In this document: one piece after another, positions 21,489 to 32,252 of the stretch
Layout of the letters: the number at the start of each line of letters is the position of its first letter
Position numbering within the stretch: the first letter of the stretch is position 1
Source of the DNA: Isoetes taiwanensis
Taxonomy: Eukaryota; Streptophyta; Lycopodiopsida; Isoetales; Isoetaceae
Direction: 5' to 3'
DNA length: 64,000 nucleotides
Assembly (NCBI GenBank): GCA_021234155.1
Contig: JAJEKV010000103.1
Coordinates: 2,234,001-2,298,000, forward strand
Made by a program: the position numbers and the translations under genes
The notes under the pieces: generated by a model
The model's input: only the letters and a program-made list of their open reading frames with translations
What the model was told of the DNA's origin: nothing
Database searches by the model: none

Positions 21489-23133
21489 TGTGACGCTCCC
21501 TGCTAAACATACGCTTCGACCCATACACTCGGCAGGAAATCCCCGTCCCGGCTCAACAACCTTACCGGCCCTTCGTCTACCCCGCACTCTAAGGTGATCC
21601 CTAGTGCGGGGAGGGAACACGAAGGTGTCTTGCGCGCCCTTCCCCTATGGGCTCCTATAACAGCGGAAGCGATAACACGTCAGAACTAGCATCAAACATA
21701 TACAAATACTACCTCGAAGGGTAGTGCATCACACATATACCAATGCAAAGATGATAATCATGAACCATAAAACATGAGAGCTCCTACCCTGGTTCAGACT
21801 CATAAGGAGGATGACTGACTAGCTAGGCCTCAAGATAGAGCAGACCGAGTCATGGCAATGGCGAGGGCTGGCATAGAACAATGGCTAGGGTTGACCACTC
21901 CATCCGCCCCTCCTGTGCATACTTTGCAGATGGGCTAAATCAGGCTCTGGCATGACTCTAGCCTTCCGGAGACGCAATCCCATGGCATCACCCATCAGGA
22001 CTACTCCAGGTTGCATCTCCCCGTCCGGATGAGGCGGGAAGGGTTGCATCTCCCCTTCCTGTGGTCTAGAGGTTCCGTGGGCGGCTAGAGAATCGTGACG
22101 ACACACGATTCGTACCCGACTTAACCCCCCAAAACGAGAGCCAAGCCAACACTTGCAGCTCTCGAGAGGCAGGGCGACACCATTGCCCCAGGAGGTGTCG
22201 GACCCATGCTCGGCCCACACGAAGTGACCGACCATAAGCCTAGCCCACTATGGGATCCCCCGAAGCCCCCACTCGGCAGGGATCCTCCCTCCACATTCCC
22301 TCTAGCCCCGTTATGTGGTGCTGAGTCATATCATAGCCTCGATAGCCTGGTGGGCTCCTATGCACAGGCCGCAACTAATAGGAACTAAGGGATCTACTCT
22401 AGGAGCATACTACATATGGCCCTAGGTCTCTACCCCCCCTTCCCAATACAAGAGGAGCAAACATGATCAACCATCATCACATAATCATCATATCATGAGA
22501 ATAACCATAAGAAGAACATCTTAACCTAATCATACAACCTAACTAAGGGTTAGGGTTCATTGATTAGGGTTCAAGATGTTGAATATGGGTTCTAGGATGG
22601 CTCTACTCTAGATACAAGATACTAGCACATCTGGAATGCTAATTCGGATGAGCTATCACAACTACTACCCTACATACCGCTCCCGATGCTCTCCCTCAGA
22701 TCCAGGTGTGCCTCCATGGTCTTGACTCACGTGATCTTTGCTCTTGCTCCAAGAACGAGTCTACCCCACCGGGTTGCTTGCACAGGTCTATGCCACAGCA
22801 AGCGATGTTCAAACGGGGTTTCGAACCCAGTAGGTGAGTCTCTCGGGTGCTAGGCTGGGAAAGAGGTCTAGGTTAGGGTTCCGCCTATATAAGTTAGGTC
22901 CACCTAGGATGCCACGTGGCACCAATCGGGTGAGTCTCGTGTGGCGGTTGCCCAATAGGTTAAGGCCACGTGGAAAATGGTCTTAACCTAAGGTTGGCTA
23001 AGTTATATGAATAACTTAGTCATGCCCCCCTAGTGCCACAATCTATGGTATACAAGGCTATGAAGATAGACTTGTATAGTGACGGGTCCAGGAATATACG
23101 TATTCATAGCGTATATTCCCCTGGAACGTCACA
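21489..23133 (-). repeat. LTR (upstream/5' copy of minus-strand gypsy element)
   Basis: 1,645 bp, from TGTGACG to CGTCACA, matching 11862-13494. In minus sense it is the promoter-bearing 5' LTR. The TTCTT duplication follows at 23134-23138. Confidence 0.9.
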
Positions 23134-23280
23134 TTCTTCAATTTCCAATCCCTCCTCTCCTATTTCAAAAGAAATTGCAGATCAACTTGCAACTCTTCAA
23201 GATGGACTTGTCTCAAAATTTAATAAACAAGGGATTCAGTCTCTGCTATTGAGACTACAGAAGCAGATATTGATGATATT

Positions 23281-23703
23281 GTGCATGAAATTGTACATGA
23301 AACACCTGATCAGGGGAAAAATTCAATTAGAGAAGATAACACAGATGATATTACAACTTGTTCTGCTTTTCAGACTTCGACTATTCCATTAGAATGCAGC
23401 AATGCAAGCAAATCTGTAAGGCAAGTACCTCTCTTCTATAATTCTAATGATGTTGCTTCTAAAGAGGATGTCCTTAATTTGTTTGAATTTATTCCTGGTG
23501 GTTGTTCTGATACTGATTGTGATAGTGATAAAGAGAACTGGGGAAAAGAAAATTTTTTGTCAATTAATTCTGTGGTCAATAACAAAAAGAAGGATCCAAA
23601 ATCTAAAAAGAAAAAAACTTCTGCTAAGACTGATATCTTATCCTATCTTCATAAAACTCATGCAGGAAATACCAGAAGTAAAAAGAACAGGAGAAATAAA
23701 TAA
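23281..23703 (+). pseudogene. LINE ORF1 C-terminal part
   Basis: The frame is acidic and Ser/Thr/Asn-rich for ~100 residues (DSDKENWGKENF), then strongly basic (KKKDPKSKKKKTSAK and TRSKKNRRNK) just before its stop, 46 nt upstream of the ORF2 ATG. A basic tail of this kind would suit the RNA-binding role of ORF1 proteins. I see no RRM or CCHC knuckle in this part; the N-terminal half lies left of the gypsy insertion. Confidence 0.5.
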
Positions 23704-23749
23704 TTTAGCTCTCCATCCCCACTTGCTGGCTTCTCTGTTATTCTTTTCC

Positions 23750-24676
23750 ATGAAAATAATTACTTGGAATGTTAGGGGGATGAAAGGCCCAATTAAGAGA
23801 AGGATCATTTCTCAGCTTAGACATTATAAGGCTAACATTATTTTACTTCAAGAAACCAAGCTTCCTAAGTTTGAGAGCTCAAGTCTCTCTGATTGGATTT
23901 ACCCGGGAGCATCTTCTGTTTGGATTGAGTCCTCTGGAACTAGTGGGGGGTTGATTATGATATGGAAAACCTTGACTCGGATCTCTTACTACAATAGTCC
24001 TAGCAACTGGTGGCAGGCAGTTATTTTTTCTATAAACAATTCCAAATTTGGAGTTCTTAATATTTATGCTCCCACAAACCCAAAGGACAGGGAATCTTTG
24101 TGGCCTGAGATTAACTCTTGGATGTCCTCTCAGCCTTCTATGGATTGGATTGTCTCTGGAAACTTTAATAATACTCCTAATTGGGATATGAAATTGGGAA
24201 ATAGAATTAACATGTCTACCATTGTGAGAACAAATTGGGATATTTTGATCTCAGACTCTAATTTGATCTATGTCCCCTCCTCAACTGCAAATTACACCTG
24301 GTCAAATGAATATAAAAATTCTAATAGAGTATACTGTGCTTTTGACAGGTTTTATGTATCCAATTCTACCAGCTCCTTTTGGGATAATTGTTATGTTGTT
24401 AGTGATGAGAGCACCTCTATATCTGATCACCAACCCCAATTCCTCCATACTAGTCATTTGATGAGCCTCCCTAGAGATGGGAATATTCCCTTTAAGCTCA
24501 ATTGCTCTTTGCTTTCCAATGACCGTTTCTGTGTGGATTTTAAAAATTTCTATCAAACTCTGAAAAATGGACATAATTCTGTGCTCAATACTAATGGTCC
24601 TTCCTCTATTCTATTCTATTCTATGAAAGACTTTTATTCCAAGATTAAGCAAATCAAATGTTGGATTAAAAATTAG
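23750..24676 (+). pseudogene. LINE ORF2 endonuclease domain
   Basis: ORF2 starts at MKIITWNVRGM, the usual start of plant L1 ORF2. The apurinic-type endonuclease motifs follow in order: WNVRG, LLQETKL (catalytic Glu), IYAPTNP, VSGNFNN, FDRFYVS, SDHQPQF (catalytic His). The normally invariant Asp of the GDFN motif is Asn here (GNFN), so this copy would probably not nick DNA. The frame runs about 308 codons to a stop at 24,676, where domain linkage to RT is lost. The frame is open upstream of the ATG to 23,447, but that part overlaps ORF1 in another frame and is not taken as coding. Confidence 0.85.
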
Positions 24677-24780
24677 TCTCATACTAATTTCAAAGCGAGA
24701 AACACGCAGAAAAATATTTATCTTGCTCCCTATAATGTTAATCTCCCTATAATGTTAATCTCCAAATTGGTGAGGAAATC

Positions 24781-26399
24781 TTGGAAAAGAAAATTAAATC
24801 TATTGAGGAGATTGAGGCCAAAAGCTGTGCCATTAAATGCAAAATTAAATATAACAGTGAGATGGACCTTGGGAGCTCGAAATTTCTCTATAGAACTGCC
24901 AAGAATAGATTGCTTAACAATTCCATTATTCAAGTTCAATCTGAGAATGGTACAAATATTGAGACTCCCAATGAGATTAAGAAGTTCTTCCAGAAGAAGT
25001 ATGCTTCTCTTTTCAGTGGCAGTGACACTAGCATTGACAGTTCTGGAAAGAAAGACAAGTTCATTTCCCTGATTAACCATATCATTCCAAATTCTAATAG
25101 TCTGATGGAAGACTCGATTCTTTGCAATCCCTTCTCGAAAGGGGAGATTCATAAGATTGTCATGAGCTTTAGCAAAGGTAAATCCCCTGGACCAGATGGT
25201 CTCCCCCCCTGAATTTTACATGCATTTCTGGGATATTCTAAAAGATGATATTATTACAATGATTCATGGCTTTTGGAATGCTGATCACTTGCACTCCTCT
25301 ATTTCTGCTGGATTTATTACTCTCATTCCTAAAGTTGATAAGCCCTTAGCTTTCTCAAATTGGAGGCCTATCTCCTTAACCAATTGCACCTATAAGCTTT
25401 GTGCTAAGATTATTGCCAACAGGGTCAAGCCTTTTCTCCAGAAGGTTCAACATCAAGCAATCTGCCTTCCTGCCTAACAGATTTATTTTGGATAATTATA
25501 TTGTGGCCATGGAAGGTTTACACTGGAATAAGGTATCTTCCCAAAATTGTGTTCTGTTAAAGTTGGATTTCAAAAGAGCATTTGACTCTGTTAATTGGAA
25601 CTTCCTTAGGTTTGCCTTGAATAAGATTGGATTTAATCCCAAAGTAATTTCCTTAGTTCATGGTCTTAATTTTATGGCTAATTCTGCTGTCTTAATTAAT
25701 GGCTCTCTAACTAGTTTCTTCCAATTGGCTCAAGGAGTCAGACAGGGCTGCCCCTTAGCTCCCTACTTGTTTCTAGTGGTGGCTGAAATGCTCACTAGGG
25801 CAGTTGATTTTCATCAAGACTCTGGGAATATTAGGGGCCTTAATCTTCCAGATAACAATGGCAGCCTCATTATATCTCAATATGCAGATGATACATTTGC
25901 ATTTCTCGACTTCACTATAGACAACATTGCTAAATTCTTGGACATTATTGATCTATTCTTAGATGCCTCTGGCATTTATTTAAACATTTCAAAAAGTGCT
26001 ATTATTGGTGATACTAATCAAAGTAGTCTATGTGATATCAAGATTCTTAATACCATGCAAGCCACCAAATTACTTGGGATGCCTTTATCTCTCAATCCTA
26101 ACCTTAAAGGGCTCTGGGATCCTATTTTGCAGAGAATTAGGAAAAATTTGAATATCTACAGGAATAGCTTATCTCTGGCTCGTAGAACTTTAATTGCAAA
26201 CTCTGTTTTTGCAGCCTCTCACATTTACTTTTCCTCTGCCCTTGTTGCTCCTAAATCAATCTACAATGAGCTTGAGAAAATTATTAGAAACTTCATTTGG
26301 ATGGAAAAACACTCAGTCAATTGGGACTCTGTCACTCGAGCAAAAACTTATGGAGGTTTGGGCTGCGAAACCTTATATATCTTCAAGCATGTGCCTTAG
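24781..26399 (+). pseudogene. LINE ORF2 reverse transcriptase domain (frameshifted)
   Basis: Three overlapping frames cover the domain. 24781-25212 ends with KGKSPGPDGLPP, where a run of C shifts the frame. 25196-25477 continues EFYMHFWDILKDD and LIPKVDKPLAFSNWRPISLT. 25401-26399 carries LDFKRAFDSVNW (catalytic Asp), QGVRQGCPLAPYLF, and YADDT at 25881-25895 (catalytic Asp pair), then ISKSAIIGD and LLGMPLS. The motif set is that of the plant L1 clade. The catalytic residues are present but the frame is broken at least twice, so the copy is not functional as read. Confidence 0.88.
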
Positions 26400-27622
26400 C
26401 AGGCAAATTCATCTGGAGAACTTTATCTGGCAATAATTCTATGGCCTCAATTTTTATCAGACATTGGATCTGTTCATCTTATCCAGAGGGTCATCCATCT
26501 GTTAAGCATTGTCTTCCTGACTCTGCTTTCAACATTCTTCATCCTGGTACCAACACCTCTCCCCTTATGTATAACATGATAAAGGCCTGGAATGTTGTGC
26601 AGCACTGCTTTGACAATCCTGATATGCATGATCATCATATGTATTCTTCTCTTTTCTGGTCTACTATATTTAAGGATTGCAATGGACATATTCTTGCTTA
26701 GGCATCCGAAAACTTATAGGAAATGGGTTGATCATGGTATTATTCAAATCAAAGACTTATATAGAGATGGTCATATTATTTCCTGGACCAATCTTAGGAG
26801 GTTAATTCATGGTACCTCAAGTGATAAAACAATCTTCCTTCATTTTAAGAATACCCTGAGGCACTTCACTAATCTAGCTGACTGTGATAATGGCCTCACT
26901 TGGAAGATTAATGGCAATAAAAGATATAAAGTTAGTTCAGTATATGCCATTCTAAACTATAGAGATACTCCTGTCAAAGCTAAATACAAATGGTCCATCA
27001 CAGAGGATGAATGCAAAATTTTATTTATGAACATATGGAATTCTTACTGCCCTCCAAAGGTAAATTTCTTTATTTGGTTGATTGCTCATAAAAGTCTTCT
27101 AAATCTTGTCTCTCTTTCTCAGACAATTTCAAATATTTCTCTAGCTTGTCAATCCAAGCGCTCCACTGGGAGGAAACCTTGCAAAGATATTTTTCAAAGT
27201 GCCCTAAGATTGCTCAATTTTGGACGTGGTTCTATAATCATTTTAGTGAATACTTCTGTGTTAACAATCAGGGAAACTTGCTAAAATGTATTCAAAATAG
27301 TGATGCCTTTGTTAACACTATTATGTTCAATGCTTTGTGGAATATCTGGAAAGCAAGAAATAGGATTGTACATGGTAAAAAGAATGTTTCTATCTTCTGG
27401 ATTAAGATGGACTTCCAATTAGACCTAGAAGGATTTGTAACTGCACACAAAAGCAAATTTGGAGACAACTATGACAGGAAATGGGATGCAATTGGTACTT
27501 TTAATGGTGTCTTTAATCTCTTTGTTTCCCACTTCAATGTTATTCATTCTAATGCTTCTTTTTCTGACAATTTGGATAGAATATCTGGAATTCTTGAGGG
27601 GAGAGGGCAGGAACAAGTTTGA
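26400..27622 (+). pseudogene. LINE ORF2 C-terminal region with zf-RVT
   Basis: Frames 26297-26701, 26592-27284 and 27146-27622 continue the protein. CPPKVNFFIWLIAHKSLLN (about 27,050-27,105) is the zf-RVT motif, and ALWNIWKARNRIVHGKK the conserved block after it. The frame changes at about 26,400, 26,700 and 27,200. The last frame ends with GILEGRGQEQV. Confidence 0.75.
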
Positions 27623-27700
27623 CATTGTTTTGACTTACCATGAAGCAACATTATACAGCAATAGCACAGGTGTTCCTAATATCTGACCTCCAAGGCCTGG

Positions 27701-28448
27701 TGCAACAGCAGATGAAATCAAACTGTATGAAGTGAGAACAAACAGTAATGAAAGGTCATGGGAAAAGATTTACTGCAGAGAAGTCGTGCAGATGTACTGC
27801 TTGTTCAACTTCCTTTTTATGTACCACTATTCCCTTACTGAGAGGCAGCTCAGTAGGTATAGAGAACTGTATTATTCTCACAAGATGCTAGTTGATCTTT
27901 ATGGTACTCTTATTCTTCTGATGGGAAAAGAGGACATTCACTATTTACTTATGGAGAATGGTTCGGAACATAACAGTTACAAGTGTAGAACATCAGCAGG
28001 ATTTTATTGGGTCTACAATCCCACCGATCCGAGACATCGGATCGACATTCTAGAATGGGGCGAGCATGCATGTCTTGCATGCATGCATGTGGCGCATGCC
28101 CTTTCTGGTTGGGGTTTCGCTATTTTAGGCGCAGTTCTGCATCAACGTCTCATCGGCGCTTCCTCTTCTCTCAGCAGTACCTTATTCTCTTTGAACCCAC
28201 CCTCCCCCCCTTCTTTGTTTATTGTATTTGTCGCCTGGCACACGTGACCAGCCCCTCTATTTGAAGTGGTTTTTGTTTTTTGTCGCGTGGCACGCGTGAT
28301 CAGCCCCTCCACTCTGGGAGGTTTGTGTTGTCTCGTTTTGTTGTGTTGGTGATGTGCAGGTACAGGTTGGCGAGCGGCATCTGTTTCGACTTCTCCATGC
28401 ATGGGTTTTTGGGAGCGATTTCTATGCCTTACGTTTGTCCAAGCCCCC
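27701..28448. other. Unassigned region with short repeats
   Basis: A 171-codon plus frame (27732-28247) has no recognised motif. CATGCATG words are clustered at 28,064-28,095 (GCATGCATGT, TGCATGCATGCATG). Two copies of a ~50-bp unit (about 28,228-28,330) share GTCGC-TGGCAC, ACGTGACCAGCCCCTC and CGTGATCAGCCCCTC. No gene is supported. Confidence 0.4.
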
Positions 28449-28978
28449 TGCCGAAGGCTTATCACTAGGGTTTTTCCTCGAAAACCTGAAAGGGCGGGGT
28501 TTTTTAATTCCGGTGATAAGCTTTCGGCAGGTACACCAGCCACACATCTATTAGCATTGTATTTTTTGGGGTCCAACCAAATGATATAATTGAATTTTCC
28601 CTTTATTTTTCGTGGGTAGTTCGCATGTGTGCGGCTACCCACTGTCCACCATTGTAGAAAATCTGCTGAGATGAATGAGAAGCCTATCTATGATAGATAG
28701 GCTTGTCATTCATCACAGCAGCAGTATACAATGTTTTGAAGAATAGAGAGGGGTAGCCGACCATAGGAACAATATCGGACTACCCCGCAAAAGGAAATGT
28801 GCACAGGCAATATAGAAGGGTAATGGCGACAACTTCTCATCGGGTAGCCGACCATAGGAACAATATCGGACTACCCCGCAAAAGGAAATGTGCACAGGCA
28901 ATATAGAAGGGTAATGGCGACAACTTCTCATCGGGATAAAAAACCCCGCCCTTTCGGGTTTTCGAGGAAAACCCTAAT
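28449..28978. repeat. Nested inverted repeats around a 91-bp tandem duplication
   Basis: Outer arms 28466-28507 and 28936-28978 are inverted copies (GGTTTTTCCTCGAAAACC and GGGCGGGGTTTTTT shared). The left arm itself sits inside a hairpin: CTGCCGAAGGCTTATCAC (about 28,448-28,465) against GTGATAAGCTTTCGGCAG (28,513-28,530). Between the outer arms a 91-bp unit is exactly duplicated, 28751-28841 and 28842-28932 (GGGTAGCCGACCATAGGAAC start). The layout resembles a foldback or MITE-like element with an internal duplication. Confidence 0.7.
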
Positions 28979-29107
28979 GAGAAATGGTCGCCAACAACCT
29001 TGAATGTGTTGCCTGGAAAACCGAAGGAGATGAGTTGATGGCGAACACAAAATATAGCAGGACCAGGAAGATGGTCAAGCACGCAAAAACAACAAAAAAA
29101 TCCCTAA

Positions 29108-29431
29108 AAAAACACCCGTGAATGGTTAGAGAAAGCAAACTCATGCCCCTACGCAGCAGGGAGGGAAGGGAGGGAAGCAACGAGAATAGAAGAAGAGCTG
29201 CTGTGAGAAGACGCCGATAACCGGTCCGAAAGAGGAGATAGCCTTATATAGTAGCTTCGTCCCTTCCCGAATGGCGTCGATGGCTCGGATCGATGCTATT
29301 CTGGGAAAGGACTCGCAAGAGACACAAAACCGGCCGACTACCAGAGAACTTCCTCAACTATAAGCCGATGGCATAAAACCTGCAAGCAACACAAAGAACT
29401 CGAAAAAACACCCGTGAATGATTAGAGAAAA
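29108..29431. repeat. Direct repeat AAACACCCGTGAATG-TTAGAGAAA
   Basis: A 25-bp word occurs at 29,108-29,132 and again at 29,405-29,431 in the same orientation with one substitution. It brackets a TATA-like CCTTATATAGTAGC (29,241-29,254). Confidence 0.6.
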
Positions 29432-29456
29432 TCCAACATGTAGCAGAAAAAAAGAG

Positions 29457-29745
29457 CATCACCCAATAGGGTGGAGAACAGCATCACTCAACGGGTGGAA
29501 AACAATTACGTAGAAAGAAATATGTGTCACCCTCGAGGTGGAAATAAACAGCATCACCCGCAGGTGGAGATAGCATCACCCAACGGGTGGAAAACAATTA
29601 TGCATCACCCAACGGGTGGAAAACAATTACGTAAAAAGAAATATGCGTCACCCTCGAGGTGGAAATAAACAACCATCACCCGGGGTGGAGATAGCATCAC
29701 CCCTATGGTGGAAAAAAGCACCATCACGGTGGAAATAAACAGGAG
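29457..29745. repeat. Minisatellite of ~20-25-bp hairpin units (CACCC...GGGTG)
   Basis: About eleven units of the form CATCACCC, 2-6 nt, GGGTGGA(A/G) occur, for example CATCACCCAACGGGTGGAAA at about 29,575 and 29,603. Each unit is a small inverted repeat (CACCC against GGGTG). Higher-order order is also visible: an AACAATTACGTA-AAAGAAATATG spacer recurs at about 29,503 and 29,622. Confidence 0.8.
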
Positions 29746-29898
29746 TCTGAAGTCAAAAGTGAGATTAAGGCCAAGGTAAAATAGGCGATAGGGTCAAGTG
29801 CCGACGTCGAGGGGGAGTGTAAGGAGGCTAGCCAAGCGGCAGAATGAGAAAAAAGGAATAAGGGATGACGCAAGGATGTCATAGTGTTAGGAAGCGAG

Positions 29899-30423
29899 CC
29901 ATACCAAAATAGAAAAAGATCCACCATAAGTGCAAAAAAGCTCTCAACACCTTGTGTACAACAACGTAAGATACCCCACATCTAGATAAAAAGAAGCATA
30001 AAAAGGAAAGATGATCCAATAGACACCCATGTCGCAAAACCTCAATGCGGTGCCAAACGCAATATGCATCATATCCAGAGAAAGTCAAATAGCAAATATG
30101 CCAATGATATATAATGATCATACCAATTTAGAAAAAGATCCACTACAAGTGCAAAAAGCCCTCAATAGACAGCTAGAAATGGATTTCTCGAGATAACTAG
30201 AATCATGCAGAACCAGCACCATGCACAAAACCAGAGTGTGCCCAACATAACACCTTGTGTACAACGTTCAACGTAAGATACTCCCCATCAAGACAAAGAG
30301 AAGCATAAAAAGGAAAGATGATCCAATAGAAACCCATGTCGCAAAATCTCAAGGCGATTAAAGCGCAATATGCATCATACCCAGATAAAGCCAAATAGCA
30401 AATATGCCAATGATATATAATGA
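29899..30423. repeat. Direct duplication with an ~80-bp insertion in the second copy
   Basis: Copy one (29,899-30,119) and copy two (30,120-30,423) share TAGAAAAAGATCCAC, AACACCTTGTGTACAAC, GCATAAAAAGGAAAGATGAT, CCCATGTCGCAAAA and GCAAATATGCCAATGATATA in order. Copy two has an extra block at about 30,167-30,247. A further related word (AGTCAAAAGTGAGATTA) links 29,753 and 30,606. The minus-strand Phe/Leu-rich open frames here are by-products of the AT skew. Confidence 0.75.
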
Positions 30424-31378
30424 TAGCGCCGAAAAAACCGAGAATACTAAAGAACTTCAAGAACACGATGTCAACTATAATTTGCCAAAGAAGACGTACT
30501 TGCGACAAAAAATGCAATGCACCGCAGTTGTTAAACAAGATGTGAATGAGGAACAAAAGAGAAATGAGAGTGTTAATGAGAGGTCATAAATGAGGCTTAA
30601 GTAGTCAAAAGTGAGATTAGGGCCAAGGAAGAGATGGAGGTCAAAGTGCCAAAGTGGGGGTGTAGGGCAAGGAGGCCCGTCATATGGTAAAAAAGGACAA
30701 ATGAAAACATAATGGCTAGGTAAAATGACAGATTATTAATAAAGTGAGTGCCATACATATGGTCTACTCTGAGAAAGCAACGAAAGTAATGATAAAGGGA
30801 CCAAAAACACAATGACGACGTGAAGTGACATATTAGTAGTAAAGCTATCCATATGAGAAAATTGAGGTGTTAGATGGAGGGGGCCCAGTCTGTCAATGGC
30901 ACTGTGTCTCGTGAATGAGGTCAAGTCAAGTGCATAGTTAAGAGGCCGATGTGGAAATGATACTCGTGATAAACATTAAAAAACTTACTCTAGACAAATA
31001 AACGGGCATATCTAGAGATGACAAATCCATAACATAACATATCAAGAGGTCAGGAGTACCCGGACAACAAAGGAAATGCCTTAAGACCAAGTATGAAGCA
31101 AATGTCCAACAAAAGGTTAGCAAAACTGAACAAGAACTCGCAACAAAATGTAAACGGATACTAGACAAATCCACTCGCAAATCTCGCTGCAAAAAATGAC
31201 AATCCAATACATGCATATATGGAAAATTGGTGTAGAAACAAACCTGAAATAAAGCCAATGACCTTTCTCGGCTGTGGCATGTCCTTTCTCGGCCTTGGCT
31301 CTTCTTTAGCCTTCATCCTGTGACCTTCGTCCTCGATTCCAGTTTGTTAAGGAAGTTCTCTGGTATTCGGGCGGTTTG

Positions 31379-31904
31379 TTGGTTTCATGCGAGCCCCATT
31401 CTAAAATTCCATATTTGACCAAATTATGCATTGACCTACCTGTCCAGCCTAGCCATCTCTTCTTATTCCATCACAAATCAGACTTTCAGCTTCACATATC
31501 CTGATCAAATGTTTATGCTCAATATCAAATCTTCCTCATGATTAACTTTTTGCTTCAGTACTTGGTTGCCAATTTTGCAGGAATTATGGAAACGTGTGGC
31601 TGGCATCAAAGTCTACTTCATACATACTCTATCTTATGCTAATCACAGGATTCATCTTTTACTAAGGAGGCATAAGAGTACTTTGCTTAATTTTGGACAT
31701 ATATACTGCTACATCGATCACTGCTGTTAAATTTGGACTTTCAGTGTTCAATTTTGAACATCTACATTGTCATAATTAGTTACAGCTTATTTGACTTAAG
31801 TTGTGACTAATTTTGCTAGTTTTTATTATCTTCATGGATCTGCTTTCATTAGCAGACATATGTATGGCTTTTATTAATTAATGGAAAAAACAACTCTCAC
31901 TTTC
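31379..31904 (+). mobile_element. LINE-like 3' end
   Basis: The last ~300 bp before the A-tract (GGCTTTTATTAATTAATGG shortly before the tail) is T-rich, lacks a frame and ends in a long poly(A), the layout of a plant L1 3' UTR. The start is not defined, and it may be the displaced 3' end of the LINE whose coding part stops at 27.6 kb or a separate truncated copy. Confidence 0.45.

Positions 31905-31931
<27 letters not shown>
31905..31931 (+). other. Poly(A) tract, A27
   Basis: 27 consecutive A. It abuts array-unit sequence at exactly the place where the intact units have only a run of about 10 A (before CCTTTTAAATCTG, e.g. 40,604-40,613), consistent with retroposition into the unit's oligo(A). 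Confidence 0.85.
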
Positions 31932-31936
<5 letters not shown>

Positions 31937-32252
31937 TAAATCTGTTCAAACAGACTTTTACCATCCATGGACTTTTGCAAAGACCACTTCAGGCCAATAT
32001 GCAGCCTTAAGCCAAAACAGGTGTAAATTTGACTTAAGCCTTAAAAATGGTTAACATTTATCAAAAGAAATTACCAGATTCTCTTTACGAATAACAATTT
32101 CCTCTTGTCAATCCAATTAAATTTCTTGTTCAATACATCATATTTATCCTCAGAAGAATTCAGAATTGACTAAAAAACAATATAAGATTGAAAATGAATG
32201 TTTAGAAATTCCCGACTTCATTGTCATCGCGTCTTGTAGCTTCTCCAACTTG
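31932..32252. repeat. Leading partial copy of the 3.2-kb array unit
   Basis: It matches unit positions such as 40,614-40,975 (CCTTTTAAATCTGTTCAAAC through CTTCTCCAACTTGAATA). It lacks an internal ~40-bp piece present in full copies and ends where a 2.4 kb non-array segment begins. Confidence 0.85.

Larger units (their letters stand above)
11862..23133 (-). mobile_element. Complete Ty3/gypsy (chromovirus-like) LTR retrotransposon
   Basis: An 11.3 kb element in minus orientation is bounded by LTRs that start TGTGACG and end CGTCACA (7-bp terminal inverted repeats) and by the TTCTT duplication. On the minus strand the primer-binding site TGGTATCAGAGC lies 1 nt from the upstream LTR (21476-21487; complementary to initiator tRNA-Met) and a polypurine tract AAGGGGGGGAGAA abuts the downstream LTR (13495-13508). 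Gag-like, RT, integrase and C-terminal chromodomain-like segments follow in the order RT before IN, which defines Ty3/gypsy. All frames are interrupted many times. The element interrupts a LINE. LTR divergence cannot be used for dating here because most differences fall at CTG/CAG sites. Confidence 0.9.
23139..27700 (+). mobile_element. L1-type LINE, main segment (ORF1 end, ORF2 EN-RT)
   Basis: This continues the LINE interrupted at 11,861. It holds the basic end of ORF1 (to 23,703) and ORF2 from ATG 23,750, covering endonuclease, reverse transcriptase and the C-terminal zinc-binding region. The 3' limit is approximate: the last recognisable frame stops at about 27,620 and I see no poly(A) at 27.7 kb, so the 3' end may be truncated or displaced. 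Confidence 0.8.
29326..31378. mobile_element. 2-kb segment bounded by inverted repeats
   Basis: AAACCGGCCGACTACCAGAG at 29,327 and its inverted counterpart ending CTCTGGTATTCGGGCGGTTT (31,345-31,378) share about 28 of 34 positions, with weaker similarity extending outward (TTCTGGG, CTCGCA). The enclosed DNA carries the CACCC/GGGTG minisatellite and a ~220-300-bp direct duplication but no transposase. It could be a non-autonomous DNA element; a chance rearranged inverted duplication is the alternative. Confidence 0.45.

Noticed and set aside
28142-28642. 166-codon minus frame, Lys/Arg/His-rich
   Set aside because: It crosses short direct repeats and a hairpin; no motif, and composition is explained by the local GC-rich words.
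29724-31258. Hydrophobic minus-strand frames that look like membrane proteins
   Set aside because: Phe/Leu/Tyr/Cys richness follows from the A-rich plus strand, and the frames fall in duplicated non-coding sequence.
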